DNA from: Sunxiuqinia indica
GTDB taxonomy: Bacteria; Bacteroidota; Bacteroidia; Bacteroidales; Prolixibacteraceae
Direction: 5' to 3'
DNA length: 64,000 bases
Assembly (NCBI RefSeq): GCF_009847015.1
Contig: NZ_WVEM01000001.1
Location: forward strand, 496,001-560,000
Part shown: one piece after another, positions 16,610-25,977 of the stretch
Layout of the letters: every line of letters starts with the position of its first letter
How positions within the stretch are numbered: the stretch's first letter is position 1
Program-made: the position numbers and the translations under genes
Notes under the pieces: model-generated
The model's database searches: none
What the model saw: only the letters and a program-made list of their open reading frames with translations
Told to the model about the DNA's origin: nothing

Positions 16610-17634
16610 TGATATGGTTTTGTTTCGAATACGGATAATGTCATTCCTGTTTGTTTGGCTTTTTGAACCAAAAAATTTCCGTTTTTTCCACCAGCCAGGT
16701 AGGCAGCGGTGCTGCTCACCGATGTAACGCCGGTAATTTTTTTTACAAAATCGGAGCCTTGAAACAGGTGCTCGACGGTTTTTAATGCCGAGGCTTCGTA
16801 AAATTGTGTTTTGCAGTCCAGTTTTTTTGCCGCTTCAAGAATTGCCCGTTCTGAGCTTTTAATGTCGATAGAGCAAACCGCTGCAATACTGCGTTTGTCC
16901 AATTGCAACTGCTCCAGCTGTTGCCCGATAAAAGCCCAAAGTTGCTCAGGCGAGCTATTCTTTTTGCAGCCAATGCCCAAATAAATATTTTTCGGAATTA
17001 GTTGCACAGCAGGTAACCCAGCAGGAATAATCGTTCGGTTCGAGACGATGATCCGTGCTTTCGGTTCACCTTGACATGCCGGAAGTTCAACTGCTCCTAA
17101 CCAGTTTTCCGCATCACAAAGTTCAACCGCTTGTCGATTCACAAAGCAGGCAGTTACCTGCTTGGCATTTTCCATCGAAGCAATAACCAGCCCGGCGTGC
17201 TGGGCCAACATATCTACTGATGGTAATTGGTTGACATCAGAGGCGGTCGTGATAACCGGATTGGCCTCAATTAAGCGGGCAATACGAGTTGTCAGTTCAT
17301 TGGCTCCCCCCAGATGGCCGCTCAGCAGGCTAATCACGTGTTTGCCTGCATCGTCGAGCACGACCACTGCCGGATCGCTTGTTTTATTCTGTATCCAGGG
17401 TGCGATGCTACGAACCACGATTCCGGTAGCCATAATGAAGATCAAACTGTCATAATTCTGAAACAGTTGTTGGCAAAACTGACTGAGCTTTCCTTCAATC
17501 GGGCGAAAACCAGCGGCTTTCCATTTGGTTAGTGTAAAGCAGTCGGCTTCCGGAAAATGTTGCATGATTTCCCTGGCCAGTTGATTGCCCTGTAAACTGA
17601 TGGATATGATGACTACTGACTGCTTCATTTGCAT
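16594..17634 (-). CDS. cbiG: cobalt-precorrin-5A hydrolase
   Basis: Opens the delta-lactone of cobalt-precorrin-5A and releases acetaldehyde; this gene is diagnostic of the anaerobic pathway. The 346-residue protein has the N/central CbiG pattern MATGIVVRSIAPWI, then AVVVLDDAGKHVISLLSGHLGGAN near residue 100, and a C-terminal domain from about 215 (NIYLGIGCKKNSS). Three bases separate it from cbiF, and it overlaps cbiH. Confidence 0.93.
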   Translation of the reverse strand: MQMKQSVVIISISLQGNQLAREIMQHFPEADCFTLTKWKAAGFRPIEGKLSQFCQQLFQNYDSLIFIMATGIVVRSIAPWIQNKTSDPAVVVLDDAGKHVISLLSGHLGGANELTTRIARLIEANPVITTASDVNQLPSVDMLAQHAGLVIASMENAKQVTACFVNRQAVELCDAENWLGAVELPACQGEPKARIIVSNRTIIPAGLPAVQLIPKNIYLGIGCKKNSSPEQLWAFIGQQLEQLQLDKRSIAAVCSIDIKSSERAILEAAKKLDCKTQFYEASALKTVEHLFQGSDFVKKITGVTSVSSTAAYLAGGKNGNFLVQKAKQTGMTLSVFETKPYQCKEK

Positions 17635-17637
17635 GCG

Positions 17638-18411
17638 TTAATTGGAAACGTCATCTTGCTTTCCTTTGCGGTACTCGTGTGTGAAATGAGAGGCATAGAG
17701 CAGCGAGTTTTCAAATTTGTCACCCAAAAAATCGCCCACCAAAATCATGGCCGTTTTGGTAATTTTTTCCTCTTTCACCTTATGTGCAATGTCGGCCAGC
17801 ATACCTTGCACGATCTTCTGATCGGGCCAGCTAGCGCGCTGAATTACGGCCACAGGCGTTTGTATTGGATAATGCTTCGTTAGCTTCTCAACCAATTTCG
17901 AGATCATGCCTACCGACAGAAAAATAGACATGGAAGCACGATGGCTGGCCAACAATTCAATCTTCTCGAGTTCGGGCACAGGCGTTCGACCCTCCATACG
18001 TGTGCAAATAACGGTTTGCGAAATACCCGGAACCGTAAATTCGCGTTGTAGGGCTGCAGCCGAAGCCACAAAAGAGCTAACTCCGGGAATGACACGATGC
18101 GGAATACCAAGTTTGTCGAGTTCCTCAATTTGCTCGCGAATACTTCCGTAGATGGAAGGGTCGCCGGTATGTACCCGGGCTACTGTTTGGCCTTTTTCGG
18201 TTGCTTTGCGCATGGTATCGATGATGCTTTTTAGGTCCATTGTGGCGCTGTTGAACACTTTGGCGTCGGCTCTGCGATCTTCAATTACAGCCTCGGGAAC
18301 AAGAGAGCCGGCGTAAATAATCACATCGGCGTTGCGGACTGCCTTTTGCCCCTTAATGGTGATGAGTTCCGGATCGCCCGGCCCTGCACCTATAAAAATT
18401 ACTTCTGACAT
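17638..18411 (-). CDS. cbiF: precorrin-4 / cobalt-precorrin-4 C11-methyltransferase
   Basis: SAM-dependent methylase acting at C11. It has 257 residues with VIFIGAGPGDPELITIKG at the N-terminus, YAGSLVPEAV, VARVHTGDPSIYGSI near residue 80 and the GVSSFVASAAALQREFTVPG stretch, all typical of CbiF/CobM. Overlaps cbiL by 13 bp and lies 3 bp before cbiG. Confidence 0.94.
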   Translation of the reverse strand: MSEVIFIGAGPGDPELITIKGQKAVRNADVIIYAGSLVPEAVIEDRRADAKVFNSATMDLKSIIDTMRKATEKGQTVARVHTGDPSIYGSIREQIEELDKLGIPHRVIPGVSSFVASAAALQREFTVPGISQTVICTRMEGRTPVPELEKIELLASHRASMSIFLSVGMISKLVEKLTKHYPIQTPVAVIQRASWPDQKIVQGMLADIAHKVKEEKITKTAMILVGDFLGDKFENSLLYASHFTHEYRKGKQDDVSN

Positions 18412-19112
18412 GGTTTTTCGTTTGAGTTTTTAAGTAGGATGGCCGTTGAAAAATAGGGGACCTTTTCCTTTAAAATAGTGATATCGGTATAGCACTTTTG
18501 GCTAGGTTTTCCGGCATCGGTCATCATCGTAAATTGGTAGTCGTTTTGCTCCGACAAGTAGTTGAAAAGCTCCTGGTGATAGGCTGAAACTTTCATGCAA
18601 ACCACAGCTTCAGTCGACCGGATGATTGTTTTTGCCGCTTCGTCGAAAGAGGAAATCACTGCGAGCTTATCTTCACCCTTCACCAATGGCTGCGAAAGCA
18701 AACTGCTGATGGCTGAAAAAGAGTAAATGCCAGGTACCGTTTCCACCTGAAATTCAGGGGGCAAATAATCGAGAATATAGCTGTAAGTACTGTAGAGCAT
18801 GGGATCACCCAAAGTAAGAAAAGCTACATTTTGGCCTTTACGCAGGTGTTCCTGAATCAGCTCTGCATTTTCGCGGCGCGCTGCCCGGCGTGTGTCCAGG
18901 TCCGGAGACATGGAAAATCCCATAGCCAATATGCTGGCTTTGGACGACAAGTGTGGCCTGACAATTTCCAGTGCAGTACTGGTCTGGCCTTTCGAATTGG
19001 GCACACAGATCAGGTCGGCGGTTTGTAACACTTTCACCGCTTTAAGGGTGAGCAAATCCGGATCACCCGGCCCTAAGCCAATTCCGTAAAGAGTTCCGTT
19101 GGTTGTATTCAT
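18399..19112 (-). CDS. cbiL: precorrin-2 / cobalt-precorrin-2 C20-methyltransferase
   Basis: First peripheral methylation after chelation, at C20. The 237-residue tetrapyrrole methylase starts GTLYGIGLGPGDPDLLTLKA, and contains VAFLTLGDPMLYSTYSYI near residue 95 and ETVPGIYSFSAISSLL; the pair 'LGDPMLYST' separates CbiL/CobI from its paralogues in this operon. Overlaps cbiT by 4 bp and cbiF by 13 bp. Confidence 0.93.
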   Translation of the reverse strand: MNTTNGTLYGIGLGPGDPDLLTLKAVKVLQTADLICVPNSKGQTSTALEIVRPHLSSKASILAMGFSMSPDLDTRRAARRENAELIQEHLRKGQNVAFLTLGDPMLYSTYSYILDYLPPEFQVETVPGIYSFSAISSLLSQPLVKGEDKLAVISSFDEAAKTIIRSTEAVVCMKVSAYHQELFNYLSEQNDYQFTMMTDAGKPSQKCYTDITILKEKVPYFSTAILLKNSNEKPCQK

Positions 19113-19675
19113 ATTGATTTTGTTTTTGTCGCTGTAAACAAAAAGATCGGATTTTGAGCTTTCAGTATTGCCACAGCCGATTGCGTATCGACTTTGCTAA
19201 TTGCAATCTGGCTCAGCTCAAACGACCATCCTTTGCTTTTGAAATAGTTATGTGCTCGCAGCATGGTGTCGATAACAATTGCTGTTAAAACGATGATGCT
19301 GTCTGCAGGAGCTTTCCTATCGATTAAATCGAGAATCTGTTCCAGTTGGCCACCGCTGCCACCAATGAAATATTTGTTGATCGTTTCCAGCTTTTCCATG
19401 CCAAGTGGAGCTTCAGTTTCAATGATTTCGAGATTGACAACGCCATGTTTTTCTGCATTCAGTTTAATCAGCTCAACCGCCTCCGGTTTTCGCTCCAGTG
19501 CAATCACTTGTCCTTCAGTTAGCCGAAGCGCTGCTTCAATGGAGACTGAACCGGTGCCGGCACCAATATCCATAAACCGATCGTTGGGCTGAAGTTCCAG
19601 TTTGCTTAATACCAGCGTCCTGACCTCTTCCTTGGTCATAGGCACGGAGCCGCGTATAAATGATGAATCTTTCAT
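19109..19675 (-). CDS. cbiT: cobalt-precorrin-6B C15-methyltransferase (decarboxylating)
   Basis: SAM-dependent methylase of the class I Rossmann type, acting at C15 with decarboxylation of the C12 side chain. The 188-residue protein has the SAM site DIGAGTGSVSIEAAL near residue 38 and GGSGGQLEQILDLI near 107. Overlaps cbiL by 4 bp; cbiE is 2 bp upstream. In aerobic bacteria CbiE and CbiT are fused as CobL; here they are separate. Confidence 0.92.
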   Translation of the reverse strand: MKDSSFIRGSVPMTKEEVRTLVLSKLELQPNDRFMDIGAGTGSVSIEAALRLTEGQVIALERKPEAVELIKLNAEKHGVVNLEIIETEAPLGMEKLETINKYFIGGSGGQLEQILDLIDRKAPADSIIVLTAIVIDTMLRAHNYFKSKGWSFELSQIAISKVDTQSAVAILKAQNPIFLFTATKTKSI

Positions 19676-19677
19676 TT

Positions 19678-20331
19678 TTATTGCATCGGTGTTTTATTTG
19701 TTACTCTTTCAATAATGACGGCACACAGCGAGAAGGAAAAATCTTCGTTAAGCACCTGCTCTGCCGTTGCCGTTATAATTTGCTCGTCGGGATAGGAGAG
19801 ACGGTTACCAATATGCATGGTTGCCTTGCCATAACCTTCGTCCACCAGCATCCCGGCTATTGTTTTCCAGCTATTCTGACGATCGGTAAGCAGGAAAATC
19901 GATTCGTATGCTTGTAGTTTCATTATAAAGTCAGTCGTTGTTCCGTGTAAAGATGTTTTGAAGGCATTCTCATACCCCATTCCAAGTTTTGCATATAAAT
20001 ACTGAAAGGAACTGATGCCCGGTATGCAGCGAATAGTCCGGTCGCTTATAGTTTGTTGCAGAAACCGACGGAGCGAGTGGAAACCGGTGTCTCCCGAAAC
20101 CAATACGACTATTTTCGCTTCCTCGCGATTGGCTAAATCCTGTTTGAGCTGCTCCAGTTTACCGGTGAACAGCAAATCGGTTTTGCCATAGCTTTTAAAA
20201 GCTTCCAGTTGGCGGCGCGCACCCACAAGCAGGTCTGCTGCTTTCACCTCCAGGTGAACAGCCGGGAGAATGTAATCCGGATGTCCCGGGCCAATTCCAC
20301 AAATGCACAGTTCCTTCGTTTTACTCATCAT
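19678..20331 (-). CDS. cbiE: cobalt-precorrin-7 C5-methyltransferase
   Basis: Tetrapyrrole methylase of 217 residues acting at C5. It shows LCICGIGPGHPDYILPA at the N-terminus, VVLVSGDTGFHSLRRFL near residue 75 and IPGISSFQYLYAKLG; 'SGDTGFHS' is the CbiE form of the methylase loop. Overlaps cbiD by 11 bp and sits 2 bp before cbiT, its partner step. Confidence 0.93.
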   Translation of the reverse strand: MMSKTKELCICGIGPGHPDYILPAVHLEVKAADLLVGARRQLEAFKSYGKTDLLFTGKLEQLKQDLANREEAKIVVLVSGDTGFHSLRRFLQQTISDRTIRCIPGISSFQYLYAKLGMGYENAFKTSLHGTTTDFIMKLQAYESIFLLTDRQNSWKTIAGMLVDEGYGKATMHIGNRLSYPDEQIITATAEQVLNEDFSFSLCAVIIERVTNKTPMQ

Positions 20332-21415
20332 TCCACTTGTTTAATTGATTCATAGCTTGCGAAGTACAACCCAACAGACCTTGTTTCTGCGAGAGTAAAA
20401 TGACTTCGACCGTCAGCTCACCAAAAACACGTTGTTCTGCACGTTCTTTGATTCTTTCTGAGAATGCTGGCCAAAATTTGTCGTCGGTTATAAAATCGAG
20501 TGCCTCTTCGGTTGTGTTTGCATTCATGATTTGTGAAAAGGCATCCGGGTTTTTGCTGAATTGGAAATAGTGCGCTGCCAGAATTTCGTTACGGGCATCG
20601 GCTACCTTGCTATGCGTTTGAAAAATGCCGCCAGCCAGTTTTACGAGTTTGCCCAAATGACCAATCAATACCAGTTGCTTAAAACCTCGGGCAACCGCCT
20701 GTTCCAGCATAAAACCGATGTAGTTGCTGGTGATAACAACCTGCGCTTCGTTAACCGGCAGGTTCGCGCTCGAAAATGCGGTGCTGTAATTTCCCGGGCT
20801 GAAAATGGCTTTGTTCCAACCCAATGCCTTTAGTTGATCCAGCTTCAGAACCAGCGAGTCTTTCAAAGCTTCTTCGGACATGGGACGAACAATCCCGGTG
20901 GTGCCAAGCACCGATAAACCACCAACAATACCCAAGTTTGGGTTGAAGGTTTTACGGGCAAGTTCTTCGCCTTTCGGGATGCTGATCTCAACGGTCACAG
21001 CCATATCGGGAGGCAGAACTTCAGCAACCGACTCCCGTATCATTTTTAAGGGGACGGGGTTGATGGCTGCCTGGCCGGGTGCAATGGCTAACCCCGGTTT
21101 GGTCACCGTGCCTACACCTTGTCCACCAATAATTTTAACGCCGCTGTGAGAACCAGTCCTTACCCGCGCAACGATCTCCGCACCATGGGTGATGTCCGGA
21201 TCATCGCCGGCATCTTTTATTGTTGAAGCAAATCCTTCTTCCGGCGAAAACGAAGCTTTTTCAATTTCGAGCCAAACTTCATCCTTATTGGGCAGTTTTA
21301 CGCCAACCTCGTGTATGCTTTCCTGATGCACCAGCATCCAGGCAGCAGCTTTAGCTACCGCCGCAGCACAGGTCCCTGTGGTTAATCCGTTACGCAATGT
21401 TCGTTGTTCTGACAT
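20321..21415 (-). CDS. cbiD: cobalt-precorrin-5B C1-methyltransferase
   Basis: Methylates C1 of the corrin ring; CbiD is found only in the oxygen-independent pathway. The 364-residue protein has the hallmark LRNGLTTGTCAAAVAKAA at the N-terminus, KDAGDDPDITHGAEI near residue 67, and IGGQGVGTVTKPGLAI. It overlaps cbiE by 11 bp. With CbiG and CbiX it fixes the pathway as anaerobic. Confidence 0.95.
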   Translation of the reverse strand: MSEQRTLRNGLTTGTCAAAVAKAAAWMLVHQESIHEVGVKLPNKDEVWLEIEKASFSPEEGFASTIKDAGDDPDITHGAEIVARVRTGSHSGVKIIGGQGVGTVTKPGLAIAPGQAAINPVPLKMIRESVAEVLPPDMAVTVEISIPKGEELARKTFNPNLGIVGGLSVLGTTGIVRPMSEEALKDSLVLKLDQLKALGWNKAIFSPGNYSTAFSSANLPVNEAQVVITSNYIGFMLEQAVARGFKQLVLIGHLGKLVKLAGGIFQTHSKVADARNEILAAHYFQFSKNPDAFSQIMNANTTEEALDFITDDKFWPAFSERIKERAEQRVFGELTVEVILLSQKQGLLGCTSQAMNQLNKWNDE

Positions 21416-21427
21416 CTCCGGCTTTGG

Positions 21428-22069
21428 CTAATTTCGTTTTATCAGTTCGTACAAAATGGCATTCAGCATGGCAACGCCTACGGTACTGCCGCCTTTCCGG
21501 CCACGAATCAAGAGATAGGGAAGTCCGGATTCCTTCAGCATTTGCTTGGATTCGGCTGCGCCCACAAAACCTACCGGAACACCAATTACCAGGTCGGGTT
21601 TAATTTTACCTTCGGCATACAACTCGCATAACCGAACGAGTGCTGTAGGCGCGTTTCCGATTACAAAAATGCGAAAGCGATCGTCTTCAACGGCCTTGTT
21701 GATCCCGCAAATGGAGCGGGTAATTCCTTGTGCTTTGGCTTCTGTAACAACTTCTTCATCATGCACAAAACATTGCAGCTCGCAACCCAGTTTTCGTAAT
21801 GAAGGCTTACTTACTCCGGCTACGATCATGCTGGTATCCGCATAAATCCTGCAGGATTGTTGCAAAGCCTTTTTGCCGAGTTCAACCGCATCAGGGTGGG
21901 CTTCGAACAGCTGTGCATACTCAAAATCGGCAGTGGTGTGAATAACCCGCTTCACGATGGAGTCGTATTGCTTCGGTATCTGAAGGTGCGAAAGCTCGCG
22001 GGAAATAATCTCCATGCTGTCGCTTTCAATTCCCATTGGATTTAAATTCACGTAGTTGCTTTTTTCCAT
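21428..22069 (-). CDS. cbiC: precorrin-8X / cobalt-precorrin-8 methylmutase
   Basis: Moves a methyl group from C11 to C12 to give cobyrinate. The 213 residues include VKRVIHTTADFEYAQL with the catalytic histidine near residue 44, IYADTSMIVAGVSKP, GNAPTALVRLCEL and VIGVPVGFVGAAESK, all family motifs. Overlaps cbiA by 22 bp and stands 12 bp before cbiD. Confidence 0.95.
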   Translation of the reverse strand: MEKSNYVNLNPMGIESDSMEIISRELSHLQIPKQYDSIVKRVIHTTADFEYAQLFEAHPDAVELGKKALQQSCRIYADTSMIVAGVSKPSLRKLGCELQCFVHDEEVVTEAKAQGITRSICGINKAVEDDRFRIFVIGNAPTALVRLCELYAEGKIKPDLVIGVPVGFVGAAESKQMLKESGLPYLLIRGRKGGSTVGVAMLNAILYELIKRN

Positions 22070-23394
22070 AGTGTACTAATTGCTTTTAGAAATTCGAAAT
22101 TGGCGTAAAAGTGCACGTGGGCATAGGCTGCGAGGCAATTCTCGCGACTAAGACCACATTCCCATTCAACGGATCTGTTGGGTTTACTCAGATGATAAGT
22201 TTCTGTGTAGTTCTTGTGTGTTTTCTTTTGAACCAGTTGAGACCGGTGAAATTCATGGCAGGACGTAACTGTGTTGGCATAGTTGATTTGCGCATAACCA
22301 AAACGTTGTAGCCGGGTAGTGATTTGTGCCGAAACATTAAAAACTCCACACATGGGCGTTTCCTCATTCTCCTGCGAAATGATGCTGTCTGTCAGATACA
22401 TTAATCCGCCGCACTCTGCATAAACCGGCATGCCCGATTCTATTTTTTGCTTGATTTCCTGCATCAAAGCTCTGTTCTGCTGTAGTTCTACGGAAAATAC
22501 TTCAGGATAACCTCCACCGAGGTATAAGCAGTTGCAGGCGGAAGGAAGACAAGAGTCGTACAATGGGCTGAAATAATACAATTTGGCTCCCAGCTTTTCC
22601 AATAACTCCAAATTATCCTGGTAATAAAAGCTGAATGCTTTATCGTGGGCCACTCCAATGTGCAGGTCGGATAAATCCAGATCCGGAAGATCAATTGCAA
22701 CAGGTGAAGGTTGATCGATTTCGGTAACTTTTAACAATGCGGAAATATGGATGGTTTCTTCCATTGTTTGCCGAAGAAGATCTACTTTACGGGGAAGCGT
22801 ATCAACCTCATTGGCCTGTATCAAACCCAAATGACGACTTTCCAGCCCGATTTCTTTTCGGGTAGGCAGGTAGCCAATGCAGGCAATGCCTGTTTCCTCT
22901 TTGATAAGTGTTTGGAGAAATTCAAACTGTGCTTTGGATGACACGTGATTCAAGATCACACCGCGCACATTGGACGGATTTTTTAGTTCGGCAAATCCTT
23001 TGATGATTGCGATGACCGATTGGTAAAGTCCTTTACAGTTGACCACAAGAACGACAGGCAAATTCAGTTTTTGCGCCATTTGCCAGGTTGAACCCGAGCC
23101 TTCTTTTTCCAAACCATCGTACATGCCCATAACACCTTCAATCACGGCAATATCGCTATCTACCGAGTGTTTGTGAAACAGGTGTTGCAAGCACTCATCA
23201 TCCATTAAAAAGCTATCAAGGTTGTATGATGGCACTCCGGTAACCCAACGATGAAAAGCCGGATCAATATAGTCGGGACCGGTTTTAAATGGTGCCATGC
23301 GCATGCCTTTCGATTGCAGTAAAGCCATCAGTCCAATGGTGACTGTTGTTTTTCCGCATCCGCTGTTTGTGCCTGCAATTATAAATCCGTGCAT
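22048..23394 (-). CDS. cbiA: cobyrinate a,c-diamide synthase
   Basis: ATP- and glutamine-dependent amidation of the a and c side chains. The N-terminal part has the dethiobiotin-synthetase-like P-loop GTNSGCGKTTV at residues 8-18, KTGPDYIDPAFH, and IEGVMGMYDGL. The C-terminal part is a class I glutamine amidotransferase with YLGGGYPEVF and the nucleophile cysteine in YAECGGLMYL near residue 330. With 448 residues it is complete. Overlaps cbiO by 16 bp and cbiC by 22 bp. The second amidase CbiP is not in the window. Confidence 0.95.
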   Translation of the reverse strand: MHGFIIAGTNSGCGKTTVTIGLMALLQSKGMRMAPFKTGPDYIDPAFHRWVTGVPSYNLDSFLMDDECLQHLFHKHSVDSDIAVIEGVMGMYDGLEKEGSGSTWQMAQKLNLPVVLVVNCKGLYQSVIAIIKGFAELKNPSNVRGVILNHVSSKAQFEFLQTLIKEETGIACIGYLPTRKEIGLESRHLGLIQANEVDTLPRKVDLLRQTMEETIHISALLKVTEIDQPSPVAIDLPDLDLSDLHIGVAHDKAFSFYYQDNLELLEKLGAKLYYFSPLYDSCLPSACNCLYLGGGYPEVFSVELQQNRALMQEIKQKIESGMPVYAECGGLMYLTDSIISQENEETPMCGVFNVSAQITTRLQRFGYAQINYANTVTSCHEFHRSQLVQKKTHKNYTETYHLSKPNRSVEWECGLSRENCLAAYAHVHFYANFEFLKAISTLWKKATT

Positions 23395-24221
23395 AAATTT
23401 TTTGTTAGTCTGTTTACTAATTCGGCTTCATTTTCCGGAAGCTCTTCGGCTTCCATACCTGGTTGATGCATTCGGGCCAGCTTGACCAATAAGGGTTGTT
23501 CCAATCCTGCTTCCGCCAATGTTTCAGCATCGCTAAACACCTGTTTGGGTGACCCGATACTGAGTACCGCACCTTCTTTCAGCAGAATTACCAGGTCGGC
23601 CCAAACGTAGGCCTGATTCACGTTGTGCGTTGAGATGAGCAGTGTTTTCCCTTTTTTGTTTTGGGCATCGAGTAATTCAAAGGTGGCACGAGAACTTTGC
23701 GGATCAAGATTTGAGGCTGGCTCGTCACAAATAATCAATTCGGGCTCCATGGCTAAAACTGATGCCAGGCATATCCGTTTCTTTTGGCCAGAGCTTAACT
23801 GATGGGGCGAATGATGTTTCAATTCCAGTAGATCGAAATAGTCCAGGTACTTTTCAACTTGTTCCCGAATCCATTTTTTATCTGAATACAGGTTATTCAG
23901 GCCGAAAGCGACTTCTTCGTAAACCGAAGGAGCAATGAGCTGATTGTCGCTTTCCTGAAAGACAATGCCAACTTTTTGCCGTAACTCCTGCAAAGCTTTC
24001 CGGTTGTAGCGGTATTGTTTTCCCCGATAGTGAAGTTCACCATTCGTGGGTTTGTAAATTCCATTCAACAAAAGCAGCAGCGTCGACTTTCCGGCGCCAT
24101 TAGCCCCAAGCAGAGCAATTTTTTTGCCTTCAGGAAGCGAAAGATCAACTTCTGCTATTGCCTTCTTACCAGAAGGGTAACGATAGCTTGCTGCTTTTAA
24201 TTCAATCAGACTACCAACCAT
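23379..24221 (-). CDS. cbiO: cobalt ECF transporter ATPase CbiO
   Basis: ATP-hydrolysing subunit of the cobalt uptake complex CbiMNQO. The 280-residue ABC protein has Walker A GANGAGKST near residue 39, a Q-loop FQESDNQLI, signature LSSGQKKR near 141, Walker B LIICDEPASNLD, and the switch histidine in ISTHNVN. 'QESDNQL' is typical of ECF ATPases. Overlaps cbiQ by 11 bp. Confidence 0.93.
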   Translation of the reverse strand: MVGSLIELKAASYRYPSGKKAIAEVDLSLPEGKKIALLGANGAGKSTLLLLLNGIYKPTNGELHYRGKQYRYNRKALQELRQKVGIVFQESDNQLIAPSVYEEVAFGLNNLYSDKKWIREQVEKYLDYFDLLELKHHSPHQLSSGQKKRICLASVLAMEPELIICDEPASNLDPQSSRATFELLDAQNKKGKTLLISTHNVNQAYVWADLVILLKEGAVLSIGSPKQVFSDAETLAEAGLEQPLLVKLARMHQPGMEAEELPENEAELVNRLTKNLCTDL

Positions 24222-24981
24222 AATTGCCGCAAATTAGAAGCAGGAAGGCCGACATCGATGCCAGACCAACTGGTATTAGTAACTGAGAGATCGCATAAGG
24301 TCTTTCTTCTTGCAAGAAACAATAATTTTCTCCTGCACAACGTGCCTGCATGGCCGTTTCGAGCTGCCTGGCGTTTTGCATAGATTGATGAAATACCGCT
24401 GCCATTAAGCCGGCAAAAAGTGGAATACGCTTCATCTTTTGGGAATAGCCCAGGCGGCATTTTTGAGCCCGATGCATTTCAAAGCCGGTGTTCCTTAGGT
24501 TTTCAATAAACTTAAACGTGATGACGAATAAATCGATCAGCAAGGCGGGAATCCTAAACTTTCGCATTAGCTCTGCAATCTCAGATATCGTATTGGTTAG
24601 AAGCATAAAATACATGATACTGATTAGCGCTAAACTTCTACTTACCAGTAAGGTTGCCAGTTGTATTCCGTGAGCTGAAAAGCCAATCGACAGCTTGCCT
24701 AAAGAGACGAATGCTTTAGTTGCCGGAATCTCCAGGACAATCGCCATACATCCGACCAGAATAAAGACGATCGGAATCCGATACAGACGAGCCAAATTTG
24801 ATAAGCGAATCCGACTGACGTATAGCAGGAACAGGTTAATCACCAAAAACATCGTAAAATTAAAGTAAACGGAGCCCGAAACCAATGTCAAAACCATAGC
24901 CGGAGCCCAGTACAAGGCCCGAATTGTCGGCGAGAGTTTACTCAAACGATGATCGTGTTTATAGATTTCAGTAATCCACAT
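24211..24981 (-). CDS. cbiQ: cobalt ECF transporter transmembrane protein CbiQ
   Basis: Membrane coupling subunit of CbiMNQO, 256 residues with about five to six hydrophobic segments. The two EcfT coupling motifs appear around RSLALIS and AGLMAAVFHQSMQNARQLETAMQARC (an 'A.R.'-type helix). The frame is open upstream to 25008, but the ATG at 24981 shares its A with the cbiN stop codon (TAATG) and gives the natural start MWITEIYKHDHRL. Confidence 0.9.
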   Translation of the reverse strand: MWITEIYKHDHRLSKLSPTIRALYWAPAMVLTLVSGSVYFNFTMFLVINLFLLYVSRIRLSNLARLYRIPIVFILVGCMAIVLEIPATKAFVSLGKLSIGFSAHGIQLATLLVSRSLALISIMYFMLLTNTISEIAELMRKFRIPALLIDLFVITFKFIENLRNTGFEMHRAQKCRLGYSQKMKRIPLFAGLMAAVFHQSMQNARQLETAMQARCAGENYCFLQEERPYAISQLLIPVGLASMSAFLLLICGNYGW

Positions 24982-25256
24982 TACACTTTCTTTTTGCTTT
25001 GCTTCCAAATGAAATAACTAATTACACTGAGGCCAATTATTGCCTGAAGTGCGAACAATACAGGCTCGGCCCAGGGCTGATCAAACTCGAGCAAATGATT
25101 GGCCCAGGGCTGGTACTTTGGCGCTATTTGCTTAATTAGCTCAACGGACTGATCGTCAGCTCCAATGAAACCGGGGAACAGCTTGGTAGCAAAAAACTGG
25201 ATCAGCAATACCAGCAGACAGCCGCTAAGCAGGTATATGATTGTTTTTCGTTTCAT
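24981..25256 (-). CDS. cbiN: cobalt transport protein CbiN
   Basis: Small membrane subunit of 91 residues with a hydrophobic helix at each end (about 5-22 and 66-84). The loop between carries FIGADDQSVELI, the CbiN metal-loading pattern 'F.GAD.Q', and QPWAEPVLFALQA. I start it at the ATG at 25256 (MKRKTIIYLLSG), which overlaps cbiM by 32 bp; the frame extends further but only through cbiM coding sequence. Confidence 0.87.
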   Translation of the reverse strand: MKRKTIIYLLSGCLLVLLIQFFATKLFPGFIGADDQSVELIKQIAPKYQPWANHLLEFDQPWAEPVLFALQAIIGLSVISYFIWKQSKKKV

Positions 25257-25977
25257 AAAGATTCGGATTGAGTTGTTCAATTTCTGCTTTACTTGTTCGC
25301 TGTATGTACCGAAATGCCAAAACTGTAAAAATGGCTTCAATAACAGCCAGAGGCAGCTGCGTTACTACAAAAATGGATAGAAACCTGATTAGGTTGCTAC
25401 CAAAAGTTGCGGTAGAATCAGCAAAGGCTGCTGCCAGTTGGGCCGAGGTGCAACTATAAATAACCAGGTTCGAAACGAATGAAGCTCCGCCAACAGCCAG
25501 CCATTGCGGTGCTTTTACTCCTTTCAGAAAACGATAAGCCCAAACAGCCGAAAAAGCGCCGCAAACCGCCATTGAGAAGCCATTGGCCCCTAATGTTGTT
25601 AAACCACCATGGGCAAGCAGAAGTGCCTGAAACAGCAGCACGATCAACCCGATTACCGACATACTCGATGCGCCAAATAACAATGCTCCCAGAGCAATAC
25701 CTGTTAAGTGAGAACTGCTTCCGGCTATGGACGGCAACTTCAATGAGCTTAATATGAATACATAAGCGCCAACTGCCGCAAAAAGCAATTTGGCATTCGG
25801 ATGAGCTTCAATCGTTGTCTTTAGCCGGGAGAAGCCGGCAACTAAAACAGCCAGGTAAACGATCCACCAACCCATGCACCACGAAACCGGCAAAAATCCC
25901 TCGGCAATATGCATGCTGTTAGCAACACCCGGAAACAAAAGGCTGATCCCCAGATAGGCAATCTTTTTCTTTGTCAT
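25225..25977 (-). CDS. cbiM: cobalt ECF transporter substrate-binding protein CbiM
   Basis: Membrane S-component that binds Co2+. The 250-residue protein begins with a signal-like segment of about 20 residues; cleavage before M22 would expose MHIAEGFLP, whose histidine at position 2 is essential for metal binding in CbiM/NikM. Six to seven hydrophobic helices follow, with SSSHLTGIALGALLFG and ALLLAHGGLTTLGANGFSM typical of the family. Its ATG shares a base with the cbiX stop (TAATG). Cobalt rather than nickel is indicated by the operon. Confidence 0.92.
   Translation of the reverse strand: MTKKKIAYLGISLLFPGVANSMHIAEGFLPVSWCMGWWIVYLAVLVAGFSRLKTTIEAHPNAKLLFAAVGAYVFILSSLKLPSIAGSSSHLTGIALGALLFGASSMSVIGLIVLLFQALLLAHGGLTTLGANGFSMAVCGAFSAVWAYRFLKGVKAPQWLAVGGASFVSNLVIYSCTSAQLAAAFADSTATFGSNLIRFLSIFVVTQLPLAVIEAIFTVLAFRYIQRTSKAEIEQLNPNLYETKNNHIPA

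Noticed and set aside
12878-17883. Several plus-strand frames of 60-150 codons within the cob operon
   Set aside because: They are antisense to well-identified cysG, cobD, cbiJ, cbiH, cbiG and cbiF genes and show no family motifs.
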